Assembly (NCBI RefSeq): GCF_900239345.1
Contig: NZ_OESZ01000001.1
Location: forward strand, 186,001 to 250,000
Direction of reading: 5' to 3'
DNA from: Tenacibaculum dicentrarchi
GTDB lineage: Bacteria > Bacteroidota > Bacteroidia > Flavobacteriales > Flavobacteriaceae
DNA: 64,000 bases
Shown here: piece after piece, positions 18,470-28,600 of the stretch
How the letters are laid out: each line of letters begins with the position of its first letter
How positions within the stretch are numbered: position 1 is the stretch's first letter
The notes under the pieces: generated by a model
What the model was told of the DNA's origin: nothing
The model's input: only the letters and a program-made list of their open reading frames with translations
The model's database searches: none
Program-made: the position numbers and the translations under genes

Positions 18470-19579
18470 ATGGATAAAAAACATCAAAAACACGCAAAAA
18501 TCACTAAAAAACAAAACGATACTTACGCTACGAATGAAGTCGCTATTTTAGGAACAAATTGTGGTATAATTGCTGATTTAGTTAAAGATGTTTCTGCAAA
18601 ATTATCTGATTATAATTTAGGTTATTTTGATGCTTCTCATGCTAAAAATATTGCTAAAAATAACTTTACCGAATACACTTTTCATCAGCAAGGTAATTTA
18701 CAAATTAACACGATAAGTTCAGTTAATAAATTTGAACAACGCTTGCAGTTTATAAATCATGATTTGGTGTTTATTAACGGAAATCATTATCAAGGAGCTA
18801 AGCAAATTTTAATTTTAGATGCCGAAAAACAAGCGTCTATTGAAAAAAGGTTAGACCAAATAAACAACATTCAATTTATTATAAAACGTACTTCGGATGT
18901 TCCTTATTTTGAATGTTTATTAGAAAAATTTCCACAGATAAAAAACATAACTTGTTATCAAATTGATGAAATTGACAAAATTACACATCATATTGATAAT
19001 TTAATCAAAGAACATATTGCACCTGTAAAAGGCTTGGTATTAATTGGAGGAAAAAGTACCCGTATGGGAACGGATAAATCGGTGTTGGAATATTACGGGA
19101 AACCGCAAAAAGAACATGCTAAAGAATTGTTAGAAAGTACTCTTTTAGAAACTTTTTATTCGGTACAAACTTCTTCGGAAAAAGCTTCTTCGGATGAAAT
19201 TCAGGATACTTTTTTAAATTTAGGACCTTTTGGAGGCGTTTGTTCTGCTTTTCAGAAAGACCCTAATTCAGCTTGGTTGGTGCTTGCTACGGATGTTCCT
19301 TTTGTTGATAAAAACCTACTGAAATTATTATTAGAAAAAAGAAATCCTAGTAAAATAGCCACTGCTATTAAAGGAAAAAATAGTGAATTTCCTGAGCCTT
19401 TAATTACTATTTATGAACCAAAAGCATATACTAAATTATTGCAATATATAGCCCAAGGATATTCATGCCCTCGAAAAATGTTAATTAATTCTGATATTGA
19501 AATTATAGAGGTTGATGATCATTTGATTCGAAATATTAACACGCCTGAAGAATTTGAAATGGCTAAAAAAATGCTTTAA
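18470..19579 (+). CDS. Molybdenum cofactor nucleotidyltransferase (MobA-like) with degenerate MobB-like N-terminal domain
   Basis: A 369-residue protein in which the second half is a MobA-type nucleotidyltransferase: LIGGKSTRMGTDKS near residues 192-205 is the nucleotide-binding motif, followed by LGPFGGVCSAF, LVLATDVPF (metal-binding Asp) and RNINTPEEF at the C terminus. The first ~185 residues look like a MobB-type domain, opening with EVAILGTNCGIIADLV in the place of the P-loop, but the GxxxxGKS motif is absent. It probably attaches GMP or CMP to molybdopterin, so the cofactor made here would be a dinucleotide. Immediately downstream lies an unrelated ~95-bp repeat. Confidence 0.82.
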   Translation: MDKKHQKHAKITKKQNDTYATNEVAILGTNCGIIADLVKDVSAKLSDYNLGYFDASHAKNIAKNNFTEYTFHQQGNLQINTISSVNKFEQRLQFINHDLVFINGNHYQGAKQILILDAEKQASIEKRLDQINNIQFIIKRTSDVPYFECLLEKFPQIKNITCYQIDEIDKITHHIDNLIKEHIAPVKGLVLIGGKSTRMGTDKSVLEYYGKPQKEHAKELLESTLLETFYSVQTSSEKASSDEIQDTFLNLGPFGGVCSAFQKDPNSAWLVLATDVPFVDKNLLKLLLEKRNPSKIATAIKGKNSEFPEPLITIYEPKAYTKLLQYIAQGYSCPRKMLINSDIEIIEVDDHLIRNINTPEEFEMAKKML

Positions 19580-19594
19580 ATTAAGCAAAATGCC

Positions 19595-19690
19595 TAGCCC
19601 CGATTGAAGCATTTGTTTGAGCTCTTTTTTGTTTTTTTCAAACAAAAAAAGCGAGTGCGCAAAGCGGGAAATTGCTTCTAATAAAAATTT
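19595..19690 (+). repeat. Flavobacterial intergenic repeat, copy A (partner at 58041-58126)
   Basis: Starts TAGCCCCGATTGAAGC and ends AGCGGGAAATTGCTTCT, with a hairpin-forming centre (TTTGTTTG/CAAACAAA). Almost the same sequence occurs at 58041-58126 in inverted orientation. It lies between convergent mobA and rimBK. Confidence 0.85.
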
Positions 19691-19699
19691 TATAACTAA

Positions 19700-19730
19700 A
19701 AACAGCCCATTTTAATAAGATGGGCTGTTT
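19700..19730. terminator. Bidirectional terminator between mobA and rimBK
   Basis: Perfect 11-bp stem (AAACAGCCCAT and complement) with a 9-base loop, in a convergent gap, A/T-rich on both sides. Confidence 0.85.
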
Positions 19731-19770
19731 GCTTTTAATTCGTATGTTTTTTAGCTTTTAATATGCCTCT

Positions 19771-21141
19771 TTAATTCTTGAATTTTAGCTTTTTTTCAAT
19801 AGCTTCAATCATAATATTAGCGATGTCTAACCCTGTTGCAGCCTCAATACCTTCTAATCCTGGTGATGAATTTACCTCTAATAATAAAGGTCCTTTGTTA
19901 GAGCGTATAATATCGACTCCTGCCACAGGAAGGTCTAAAACTTTTGCCGCTTTAATGGCTAATTTTCGTTCTTCGGAAGTAATTTTAACTTTAGATGCCG
20001 ATCCTCCTTGATGGATATTTGCTCTAAACTCCCCTTTTTCAGCTTGTCGTTGCATAGATGCTACCACTTTTCCGTTTACTACAAAACAACGTAAATCTTG
20101 TCCGTTGGCTTCTTTGATAAATTCTTGAACAAGAATATTGGTTTTAACACTTTTAAAAGCGTTAATTACACTTTCTGCAGCTTTGGTGGTTTCTGCTAAG
20201 ACAACGCCTTTTCCTTGGGTACTTTCCAATAATTTAATGATTAATGGCGCTCCGTTTACCATTTTTATCAAGTCTTTAGTGTCTAAAGGTGAATTTGCAA
20301 AACCTGTAATAGGAACTTGGATATCGTTTTTAGCAAATAATTGGGTGGCTAATAATTTATCTCTTGACTGATTAATTGCATCGGCTGAGTTTAAACAATA
20401 GGTTCCCATAGCATCAAATTGACGAATTAATGCACAGGCATAAAAAGTTACCGATGGTTTAATTCGAGGAATAATAGCATCAAAAGCATCAATTACATTT
20501 CCGCCTCTATAACGTATTTGAGGCTCTTTAGCATCAAATTTCATATAAGCTTGTTGCACGTTTAAAAAAACCATTTCATGCCCTCTTGCACGCCCTGCTT
20601 CCATAATTCGTTTGTTACTAAACAAACCTGAATTACTGGCTAACAAGGCTATTTTTAAACCTGTTTTTTCTTTTCTAAAAGATGCGTATTTTTCATCAAT
20701 ATCCTGTTCATTAAAAGCAGGAAGTAAATAACTTTGTGATGCGTTTACTAAATATCCGTTTGACAATGCTTCACGTCCTAATAGCATTCTAAATTCCATC
20801 GAGTCTCGATTTGCTAAAGTTAGTTCAATATCAAAAGTAGCTTGACCTAAAGTTACAGAAGCTTTTATAACAAGACGTTCTTCAGATATTCCTGTAGAAC
20901 TTTTAATAGAACGTTTTGCATACACTTTTGATTCACAAGTAATACTGATACTTCTATTTTCTTGTAATGGATTTACCTCAAAACGAACCCATTCTTCAGT
21001 TCCTTTAAAAAAAGAAGTTATATTATTTGCTTGAATTGAAGAGGTTTTAGCTCCTGAATCTACTCGTGCTTTTATAGCAGGAATACCGAAATTATTAAAC
21101 GAACACCACTCTTCGCTTCCTATGATTTTTAAATTGTTCAA
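19771..21141 (-). CDS. RimB-like protease/RimK-like ATP-grasp ligase fusion
   Basis: A 456-residue two-domain protein. Residues ~1-140 form a retropepsin-like domain of the RimB/ATP-dependent zinc protease family ([14 protein letters not shown] with the DSG motif; later [10 protein letters not shown]). Residues ~155-456 form a RimK-type ATP-grasp ligase: [59 protein letters not shown], and the metal-binding [17 protein letters not shown]. RimK adds glutamates to the C terminus of ribosomal protein S6 and RimB-type proteins are encoded beside it in proteobacteria; here both are in one chain. The target in this organism is inferred, not shown. Confidence 0.9.
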   Translation of the reverse strand: MNNLKIIGSEEWCSFNNFGIPAIKARVDSGAKTSSIQANNITSFFKGTEEWVRFEVNPLQENRSISITCESKVYAKRSIKSSTGISEERLVIKASVTLGQATFDIELTLANRDSMEFRMLLGREALSNGYLVNASQSYLLPAFNEQDIDEKYASFRKEKTGLKIALLASNSGLFSNKRIMEAGRARGHEMVFLNVQQAYMKFDAKEPQIRYRGGNVIDAFDAIIPRIKPSVTFYACALIRQFDAMGTYCLNSADAINQSRDKLLATQLFAKNDIQVPITGFANSPLDTKDLIKMVNGAPLIIKLLESTQGKGVVLAETTKAAESVINAFKSVKTNILVQEFIKEANGQDLRCFVVNGKVVASMQRQAEKGEFRANIHQGGSASKVKITSEERKLAIKAAKVLDLPVAGVDIIRSNKGPLLLEVNSSPGLEGIEAATGLDIANIMIEAIEKKLKFKN

Positions 21142-21348
21142 TGTGATTTGTTATTTATATAAATTTATTATTTACCTATATCAATAATAATCATTCTTTA
21201 AATAAAAAACTACTGTTTTTTTAAAAAAAACAATTAATTATTTTAGAATCTATATATCATCTTTTACTATTTCTATTATTCTTACCTCTTAAAAAAATAA
21301 CATAAGACAATTCAAATAAATTAACATTTAAAAAACTTGTAAAAAAAG

Positions 21349-21410
21349 ACTATTGTTCTATAATTGAATACTATTGTTCAATTTAATATTCTTTTTAAAC
21401 GGTAAATTTG
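21349..21410 (+). promoter_or_regulatory. Promoter region of the Roadblock-like gene cluster with a paired direct repeat
   Basis: TAAATTTG at 21403-21410 fits the -7 consensus. Upstream, ACTATTGTTC occurs twice (21349-21358 and 21370-21379), exactly 21 bp apart, or two helical turns. The -7 element lies 24 bp before the TTG start at 21434 and supports that start. The repeat may be an activator or repressor site. Confidence 0.45.
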
Positions 21411-21433
21411 ACTTGTATATTAAATCATAAAAA

Positions 21434-21766
21434 TTGGATTTAAAAGAACTTTTAAAAAGAACAAAATCAAAAGCTGTTTTCCTTTTAAAGGAAGAAAAAG
21501 GAGAAGCTCAGTTAATTGATTTTTATCCTAAAGAAAATAATTTAGGTGATTTACAAGATAAAATGATTGTATTTCAAACTCTTATTTTTAATATGAGTAA
21601 TCATTTTTTTAATACATTTTTTAATACTGCTTTAAAACAAATCAGGCTAAAATCTGATAATGAAAACATACTCATAATTAAACATAACGGCTATATACTC
21701 TTTTTTTTATCAGATAAAAAAATAAATACAGGATTACTAGAAATTACTTTAAAAAAAGAATTTTAA
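21434..21766 (+). CDS. Small protein of possible Roadblock/LC7 type
   Basis: A 110-residue protein starting at a TTG (MDLKELLKRT); no ATG is available before residue 43. The fold pattern of helix, strands, central helix (MIVFQTLIFNMSNHFFN) and two terminal strands (ENILIIKHNGYILFFLS, NTGLLEITLKK) resembles Roadblock/LC7 domains, which pair with small GTPases or with each other. There is no signal peptide. It is the first of three short genes on one transcript. I have no specific function to propose. Confidence 0.6.
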   Translation: MDLKELLKRTKSKAVFLLKEEKGEAQLIDFYPKENNLGDLQDKMIVFQTLIFNMSNHFFNTFFNTALKQIRLKSDNENILIIKHNGYILFFLSDKKINTGLLEITLKKEF

Positions 21767-21805
21767 ATTTTATACTAGAAAATAAACCACACAAAAAACA
21801 AAAAA

Positions 21806-22180
21806 ATGCAAGAAATTTTAGATCAATTAGTTAAAAATGTAAGAGAAGATATTCCAGGATATGTTGCTATTAGTGTTGCTGAAATGGCTTCAGGTGAATC
21901 GCTTCATTCACATTCTTCTAAGCCAGATTTTGACCCTGCCTTAGCTTGTGCTTATAATGTTGAAATAGTAAACTCTAAGCGTAAAGCAATGAAAACAATA
22001 GGTTTAGACGAAAAAATAAAAGATATTTATTTTAACTTAGAAAATGAAATACATATTATTAATTTATCGCCAAGTGGTGAATATTTTATTTATTTAGCTG
22101 TTGATTCTAAAAAAGCAAACTTAGCTCTTACCAGAACATTATTAAATAGACATAAAAAAGAATTAGACAATGAATTATAA
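21806..22180 (+). CDS. Roadblock/LC7-like small protein
   Basis: A 124-residue cytoplasmic protein. The opening helix MQEILDQLVKNVREDIPGYV, the following strands (VAISVAEMASGESL), the central helical region and the terminal pattern IHIINLSPSGEYFIYLAVD then KANLALTRTLLNRH fit a Roadblock/LC7-type fold. Its 3' end overlaps the next gene by 11 bp, so the pair is translationally coupled. No small GTPase gene of the MglA type is in the window, so a partner is not evident. Confidence 0.65.
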   Translation: MQEILDQLVKNVREDIPGYVAISVAEMASGESLHSHSSKPDFDPALACAYNVEIVNSKRKAMKTIGLDEKIKDIYFNLENEIHIINLSPSGEYFIYLAVDSKKANLALTRTLLNRHKKELDNEL

Positions 22181-22418
22181 TAAAATTGATTTAAATAATT
22201 ATAATTTAGATAGTGATTTTGTGTCATATATAGAATCATTTCAAAGTATATATGAGCATAAAATATTGAATATAAGTCCTAGCACAAATAGAACTTTACA
22301 TACTAAAGAAAATACTCCTATCACTGATAAAAAAGATATAAAGAAAATATTAGAAGACTTTTTTTTTACTCCGAGATATAATAATGTATTAGATGTTTTA
22401 AAATTTGGAAACAATTAA
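22170..22418 (+). CDS. Unknown 82-residue protein, coupled to the Roadblock-like gene
   Basis: Overlaps the previous gene by 11 bp in another frame. The product is rich in Asn, Asp, Lys and Ile (MNYNKIDLNNYNLDSD at the start, KKDIKKILEDFF in the middle) and has no signal peptide or membrane segment. I do not recognise the family. A terminator follows 22 bp after the stop, which supports a real last gene of the cluster. Confidence 0.6.
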   Translation: MNYNKIDLNNYNLDSDFVSYIESFQSIYEHKILNISPSTNRTLHTKENTPITDKKDIKKILEDFFFTPRYNNVLDVLKFGNN

Positions 22419-22440
22419 ATTATAAAAATTTACTTAAAAA

Positions 22441-22474
22441 AGTCGGAGACCCTATTTTTATAAGGCTTCCGATT
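22441..22474 (+). terminator. Terminator after the Roadblock-like cluster
   Basis: Stem of AGTCGGAGACC against GGCTTCCGATT with G-U pairs and one mismatch region, 12-base loop, T-rich tail. Confidence 0.7.
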
Positions 22475-22551
22475 TTATTTTTAAATATATTGTTTGTCTT
22501 TTTATTTCTTCAATCATATTTTTTGTATATTGATTTTCAAATGTTTAAAAC

Positions 22552-23655
22552 ATGACACCTGAAAAATTATTAGCTATTTTACGACTACAAAACACAAAAA
22601 GTATAGGCGATATTTTAGCTAAAAAATTAATCACTACCACAGGTAATGTTGAACAAATATTTAGAGAAAAAACAAGTACTCTACAAAAAATAAACGGAAT
22701 AGGTAATCATATTATTCAACAGCTATTAAATACTGAAAATATAAAAAAAGCAACCGAAGAATTTGAATATATCAAAAAAAATAACATTCAATATGCTTAT
22801 TTTTTAGATACTGATTATCCTCAAAATTTAAAAAACTGTATTGACTCCCCTATCCTATTTTTTAAAGATGGAAACATCAATTTAAATAATCAAAAAATAA
22901 TATCAATCGTTGGAACTCGAAAAATTACTACTTATGGTCGTGATTTTTGCCAAGAACTTATTACCGATTTAGCAAAATATAATCCCATAATTGTAAGTGG
23001 TTTCGCTTACGGGGTAGATATTTGTGCACATAAATTGGCTATCAAAAATAATTTACAAACTATTGGAGTTTTAGCACATGGTTTAGAAATTATCTACCCT
23101 CAAACACATAAAAAATATTATTCTGAAGTTGTAAAAAATGGCGGATTTATTACTGATTTTTGGCACAAAGAACAACCATTACGAGAAAATTTTTTAAAAA
23201 GAAATAGAATTGTTGCTGGTATATCAAAAGCTACTATTGTTATAGAATCGGCAGAAAAAGGAGGCTCATTAGTTACTGCAGATATTGCAAATTCCTATAA
23301 TAGAGATGTATTTGCTGTACCAGGAAGAATTTCTGACACTTACAGTAAAGGTTGTAATAATCTTATCAAAAATAACCAAGCACATTTATTAAATACTGCT
23401 GATGATATTATAAAAATGCTTAATTGGGATATTTCTAAATCAAAAAATACAACAACAATACAAAATGAATTATTTGTAACACTAAATAATAGTGAACAAA
23501 AAATTTACGATTTTTTAACTCAAAATGGCAAACAATTATTTGATGTAATTGCTTATAAATGTGAAATTCCTGTTTATAAATTATCTTCTATATTACTAGA
23601 AATGGAGCTTAAAGGAGTTATAAAACCTTTACCTGGAAAACTCTTTGAGGTTTAG
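22552..23655 (+). CDS. dprA: DNA-processing protein DprA
   Basis: A 367-residue DprA/Smf protein that binds incoming single-stranded DNA and loads RecA during natural transformation. An N-terminal helix-hairpin-helix/SAM-like region (LQKINGIGNHIIQQLL) precedes the Rossmann-like DprA core: ISIVGTRKITTYGRDF, VSGFAYGVDICAHKLAI, TIGVLAHGLEIIYP, and the ssDNA-binding FLKRNRIVAGIS with ESAEKGGSLVTADIA and VFAVPGRI. The C-terminal winged-helix domain (EQKIYDFL to GVIKPLPGK) is present. Other competence genes are not in the window, though recA is 33 kb away. Confidence 0.95.
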   Translation: MTPEKLLAILRLQNTKSIGDILAKKLITTTGNVEQIFREKTSTLQKINGIGNHIIQQLLNTENIKKATEEFEYIKKNNIQYAYFLDTDYPQNLKNCIDSPILFFKDGNINLNNQKIISIVGTRKITTYGRDFCQELITDLAKYNPIIVSGFAYGVDICAHKLAIKNNLQTIGVLAHGLEIIYPQTHKKYYSEVVKNGGFITDFWHKEQPLRENFLKRNRIVAGISKATIVIESAEKGGSLVTADIANSYNRDVFAVPGRISDTYSKGCNNLIKNNQAHLLNTADDIIKMLNWDISKSKNTTTIQNELFVTLNNSEQKIYDFLTQNGKQLFDVIAYKCEIPVYKLSSILLEMELKGVIKPLPGKLFEV

Positions 23656-23663
23656 TATCTTTG
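23656..23663 (+). promoter_or_regulatory. Possible -7 element before the 361-residue gene
   Basis: TATCTTTG fits TAnnTTTG and overlaps the very end of dprA, 4 bases ahead of the next ATG at 23668. As at moaA, transcription would begin almost at the start codon. No convincing -33 element. Confidence 0.4.
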
Positions 23664-23667
23664 AGTT

Positions 23668-24753
23668 ATGGTACAAGAAAAATTAATATCTCAAAAAAAA
23701 CCTGCATATCCTGTTAATAAAAAACTCGGGATTTATTTAAAAAAATATAATAGAACCATTCAAATCCCTATTTTTTATGATGATTTGTTACGCTATCAAG
23801 GTGCTATAACTGTTTATGATAAAAAAGATAATGATACCTTATGGGTACGTGTTTTTTATAATGAATTTGAGCAAGAAGAAATAAATTTAAGTTTAAAAAA
23901 AATCTATAATATTTTACATTCTAACGGTTCAGATGCTAGTATTAAACACTTAAATATTGATGCTATCGACTTTTGTACCTTCGGAAATTCACAGCCTTTT
24001 AGAGTAAAAGTTCGTAATATTTTAAATGATAATTACACCTATTTTTATGTTAAAAAAACAGATGCTTCTCGTATTTATGGGCTAGAATTAGAAGATATTT
24101 TATCGCCTTATAACTTAAACTTTTTAGTGTATAAAGACACCTTAATTGAAGAACATATTTCAGGAATTCCTGGCGATGTTTTTATCAAAGATTATTTAGA
24201 CGATTGCCTAGAAATTGAAAAAGCTCAAATAGCCAAAGAGTTTGTAAAGTTTAACGAACGTTGTATGATTCGTTTGTTAGGCGATATGCGCTCGTATAAT
24301 TACGTAGTTGTGCCTACCCACGATTTTGAAAATGTGGTGTATAAAATTAGACCTATCGATTTTGACCAACAATGTTATGAGGGGAAATTTAAGGTATATT
24401 ATCCGCAGTTTTTTAAAGAAAATTTAAAAATGGTGCAGTTAGTAGCAAAAAAATTAACATCCGATTCTATTGAGCAATATCAGTTAGAAGAACGCTCTAT
24501 TGTTGCAAAACGAATTTTAGGATATCGTTCTCGTTTAAGTAGATTGCTTAGTGCTATGAAATCAGATACCATTTCTATCCCTAAAAATATAGAAAAATTA
24601 AAAACCGAAATTTTTGATTTTACTGGTGATATAAATTTTAGAGATAGTGATGGTATGGGACAAATATTAGAAAATGCGCTAACATTTGTACTTAGAAATT
24701 ATGAAGATGTAACGCTTAAAAGTATCATTGAACAACAGCAAAAACCATATTAA
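23668..24753 (+). CDS. Conserved protein of unknown function, 361 residues
   Basis: I do not recognise a named family. The protein is soluble and has no signal peptide. A middle segment, YVVVPTHDFENVVYKIRPID followed by FDQ, and a preceding KEFVKFNERCMIRLLGDMRSYN, look faintly like the catalytic-loop and metal-binding region of kinase-like folds, but this is only a visual impression. The C-terminal third is helical (RRLLS-type region around SRLSRLLSAMKSD). The gene starts 12 bp after dprA and its end overlaps the convergent transporter gene by 4 bp. Confidence 0.75.
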   Translation: MVQEKLISQKKPAYPVNKKLGIYLKKYNRTIQIPIFYDDLLRYQGAITVYDKKDNDTLWVRVFYNEFEQEEINLSLKKIYNILHSNGSDASIKHLNIDAIDFCTFGNSQPFRVKVRNILNDNYTYFYVKKTDASRIYGLELEDILSPYNLNFLVYKDTLIEEHISGIPGDVFIKDYLDDCLEIEKAQIAKEFVKFNERCMIRLLGDMRSYNYVVVPTHDFENVVYKIRPIDFDQQCYEGKFKVYYPQFFKENLKMVQLVAKKLTSDSIEQYQLEERSIVAKRILGYRSRLSRLLSAMKSDTISIPKNIEKLKTEIFDFTGDINFRDSDGMGQILENALTFVLRNYEDVTLKSIIEQQQKPY

Positions 24754-25607
24754 TTTTTACTTCGGATACTTTCAATAACTACCGTTGCTAATATTAATGA
24801 ACCTCCTATAAAAGTATTCCATGTTGGTATTTCATTTAAAAAGATAAATGCCAAAATAATTCCAAAAATAGGTTGTACACTACTAATAATACTAGATGTT
24901 GAAACTGTAAAAAACTGTAAAGAATGTACCATTAAACTATGCCCTATTGCCGTGGTTAAAAGTGCCAATAATAACACATATGGATATTGATTTGTAAAAC
25001 CTGAAACATCCATAAAAAACAATACTGGTAACAAACAAATAGTAATAATTAAGGTTTGATAAAACATCAACATTGTTCCGTTATATTGAACTACATATTG
25101 TTTTAACATCAAAATTCTTATAGCATAAAATAATGCCGAAAGTAACCCAAATAAAATTCCTTGTACATTAGAGCTTTCTAAATTAAATTCGGGCGATAAA
25201 ATATAAAGTCCTAACAATACCATACATCCTAAAACAATGTAAATTGGGTTAAATTTGACCTTTAAAAATAAGGGTTCTAAAAAAGCAATCATTACAGGAA
25301 AGGTGTATAATGACAACATTCCTATGGCAACATTCGATAATTTTAAGGCATAGAAATAAGTAATCCAATGAGCAGCCATAAAAATTCCGCCAATAATAAA
25401 TGGAAATATATGTTTACTTGATTTTATGATTAAATCAATTTTTTTAAACTTACAAAAAGCAAATAAAATTAACATTGCAAAAACCGAACGAAACCAAATA
25501 ATTACTTCCGAAGGCATTGCTATATATCTTCCTAAAACACCTGAAGTACTTATAAATAAAGTTGCTAATAATAAACCAGCTAAATTTTTAGTATGATTAT
25601 TTTCCAT
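24750..25607 (-). CDS. EamA/DMT-family transporter
   Basis: A 285-residue integral membrane protein with ten hydrophobic segments arranged as two EamA repeats (first repeat opens with LAGLLLATLFISTSGVLGRY, second with GILFGLLSALFYAIRILMLK). Members export metabolites or amino acids; the substrate cannot be predicted here. It starts 7 bp after the mfd stop codon and is probably co-transcribed with mfd. Its 3' end overlaps the opposing unknown gene by 4 bp, leaving no room for a terminator. Confidence 0.9.
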   Translation of the reverse strand: MENNHTKNLAGLLLATLFISTSGVLGRYIAMPSEVIIWFRSVFAMLILFAFCKFKKIDLIIKSSKHIFPFIIGGIFMAAHWITYFYALKLSNVAIGMLSLYTFPVMIAFLEPLFLKVKFNPIYIVLGCMVLLGLYILSPEFNLESSNVQGILFGLLSALFYAIRILMLKQYVVQYNGTMLMFYQTLIITICLLPVLFFMDVSGFTNQYPYVLLLALLTTAIGHSLMVHSLQFFTVSTSSIISSVQPIFGIILAFIFLNEIPTWNTFIGGSLILATVVIESIRSKN

Positions 25608-25614
25608 TATTTGA

Positions 25615-28600
25615 TTATATTTTTTGTAACAAATTTAAGGCTGTTTGTACTGAATCTATTCGAATAAAAGTAACTAATAATCGTTTTCCATTTTTAGTAT
25701 CTTTCTCTTTCATTACACAACTTTTCGGATTTTGTTGTACATATTGTAACATCTTTGTAAACGCTTCGGTTTCATAAAATGAACTTTGCTGATCAGATAC
25801 AAAATATCCTACTAAACGTTTTTGCTTTAGAATAATTTTTTCAAGTCCTAGCTCTTTCGCTAACCATTTTATGCGAACACTGTCTAATAAATCTTGTACT
25901 TCTGGTGGATATTCGCCAAACCTATCAACAATTTCGCTTTCAAATGTTAATAACTCTTCTTCTTTTGTTAATTTCCCTAAATCATTATATAAACTTAATC
26001 TTTCGGTTACTGAATTTACATAAGCATCAGGAATAAGAATTTCAAATCCTGTTTCAATTTGTACATCTTTTACATATTCTTTTGGTGTTTTTTCATCCGT
26101 AGCATATAATTCTTTAAACTCATTTTCTTTCAGTTCTTCAATAGCTTCTTGTAATATTTTCTGATAGGTTTCAAATCCAATATCATTAATAAATCCACTT
26201 TGTTCACCTCCTAATAAATCTCCAGCTCCACGAATTTCTAAATCTTTCATGGCGATATTTAAACCGCTTCCTAATTCTGAAAACAACTCTAAAGCCTCGA
26301 TACGTTTCCTCGCATCAGTAGTCATCATATGATAAGCTGGCGTAATAAAATAACAGAATGCTTTTTTATTCGACCTACCTACACGACCACGCATTTGGTG
26401 TAAATCTGACAACCCGAAGTTATTCGCATTGTTGATAAAAATAGTATTGGCATTTGGCACGTCCAATCCGCTTTCAATAATGGTGGTTGATACCAATACA
26501 TCAAACTCATTATTCATAAAACCGAGCATCAATTCTTCTAACTTTTTACCTTCCATTTGTCCATGTCCGATACCGATTTTAGCACTGGGAACTAAACGTT
26601 GTAATAAACCTGCTACTTCCTTAATATTTTCGATTCTATTATGGATAAAAAACACTTGTCCTCCACGAGAAATTTCATAAGAAATTGCATCTCGAATAGT
26701 TTCTTCGCTAAAGCGGATGACATTGGTTTCAATAGGATGACGATTTGGTGGTGCTGTTTTTATTACTGATAAATCTCTGGCCGCCATCAAACTAAATTGT
26801 AAAGTTCTTGGTATTGGCGTAGCTGTTAAAGTAAGCGTATCCACATTTTCTTTGATGGTTTTTAGCTTGTCTTTTACGGCAACTCCAAACTTTTGTTCTT
26901 CATCAATAACTAACAATCCTAAATTTTTAAATTGCAGTTTTTTATTAGTTAATTGATGCGTTCCGATTACAATATCTACACTTCCATTTGCAACTCCTTC
27001 TAAAACAGTATTTCGTTGTTTTACCGTTCTAAAACGATTTAAATAATCAACCGTAACAGGAAAATCTTTTAAACGCTCGGTAAAAGTTTTAAAATGCTGA
27101 AAAGCTAAAATGGTTGTAGGCACTAAAACAGCTACTTGTTTTCCGTTATCCACGGCTTTAAAAGCAGCACGAATTGCTACTTCTGTTTTACCAAAACCAA
27201 CATCACCACAAACCAATCTATCCATGGGTTGCGGTTTTTCCATATCATTTTTCACATCTTGAGTTGATGTAAATTGATCAGGCGTATCTTCATAAATAAA
27301 ACTTGCTTCCAACTCATGTTGCATATGCGTATCAGGAGCAAAAGCGTAGCCTTTTTGTAATTTTCTTTTAGCGTATAATTGAATTAAATTAAACGCAGTA
27401 TGTTTAACTCGAGCCTTTGTTTTTTGCTTTACTTTCTTCCAAGCACCCGAACCTAATTTATATATTTTAGGTGGTTTTCCGTCTTTTCCGTTAAACCTTG
27501 AAATTTTATGCAACGAATGAATACTTACATATAAAATATCTCTATCGCCATAAATTAATTTAATTGCTTCTTGTTTTTTTCCTTCTACATCTATTTTTTG
27601 AAGTCCTCCAAATTTTCCAATTCCATGGTCGATATGCGTTACATAATCGCCAATTTCTAGTTTGGTAAGTTCTTGTATGCTTATAGATTGTTTTTTTTCG
27701 TATCCATTTTTTAATCGAAATTTATAATAACGCTCAAATATTTGATGATCAGTATAGCAAACAATTTTATTTTGATTATCAACAAATCCCTGATACAAAG
27801 GAAAAACAATGGTTTCATACGATACTTCGGCATCATTATCATCAAAAATATCATGAAAACGTTGTGCCTGTTTATCGTTAGAACAAAAAATATAATTAGT
27901 AAATCCTTTTGCTGAAAATTCATTAAAATTCTGAATTAACAAATCGAATTTTTTATTAAAAGAAGGTTGAGCAGTTGTATCAAAAGTAATATTTGTTACA
28001 TTTTTGATACTAGATTTACTCATATTTACCGTAGTAAATTGTTGTAATTCTTGTTGAATTAAAGCTCCATTACAAAATAACTCAGATGGTTTTGAGCGTT
28101 TTATTTCTTTTGATAATTCATCAAATGAATCAGTTGCTTTTTTAAAAAACGTATCTAAATTTGTTGTGATTATCGGTATATCTTTTACAAAAATTGCTGT
28201 TTTAGCCGATATATATTTTAAAAAACTTTCTCTATTTTCTTGTAGCCCTTTATTTTCAACATTGGGCATTATACTTATTTTTTGATGTTTTTCTTTTGAT
28301 AATTGCGTTTCTACATCAAAAGTTCGGATGCTTTCTACTTCATCGCCAAAAAATTCCATTCGATAAGGTTCATCATTCGAAAATGAAAACACATCAATAA
28401 TTCCGCCACGTACTGAAAAATCACCAGGTTCAGTAACAAAATCTACTCTATTAAACTGATATTCAAACAATACTTCATTTACAAAATCGGGAGATACATT
28501 TTCTCCAACTGTAATTTTCAAAGTGTTTTTATCGAGTTCTTTTTTGGTGACCACTTTTTCAAACAACGCTGTTGGATATGTTACAATAACAGCGGGTTTT

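Noticed and set aside
21142-21433. Possible small RNA in the A/T-rich gap before the Roadblock-like genes
   Set aside because: No terminator or conserved stem is visible; promoter features for the following gene explain the region.
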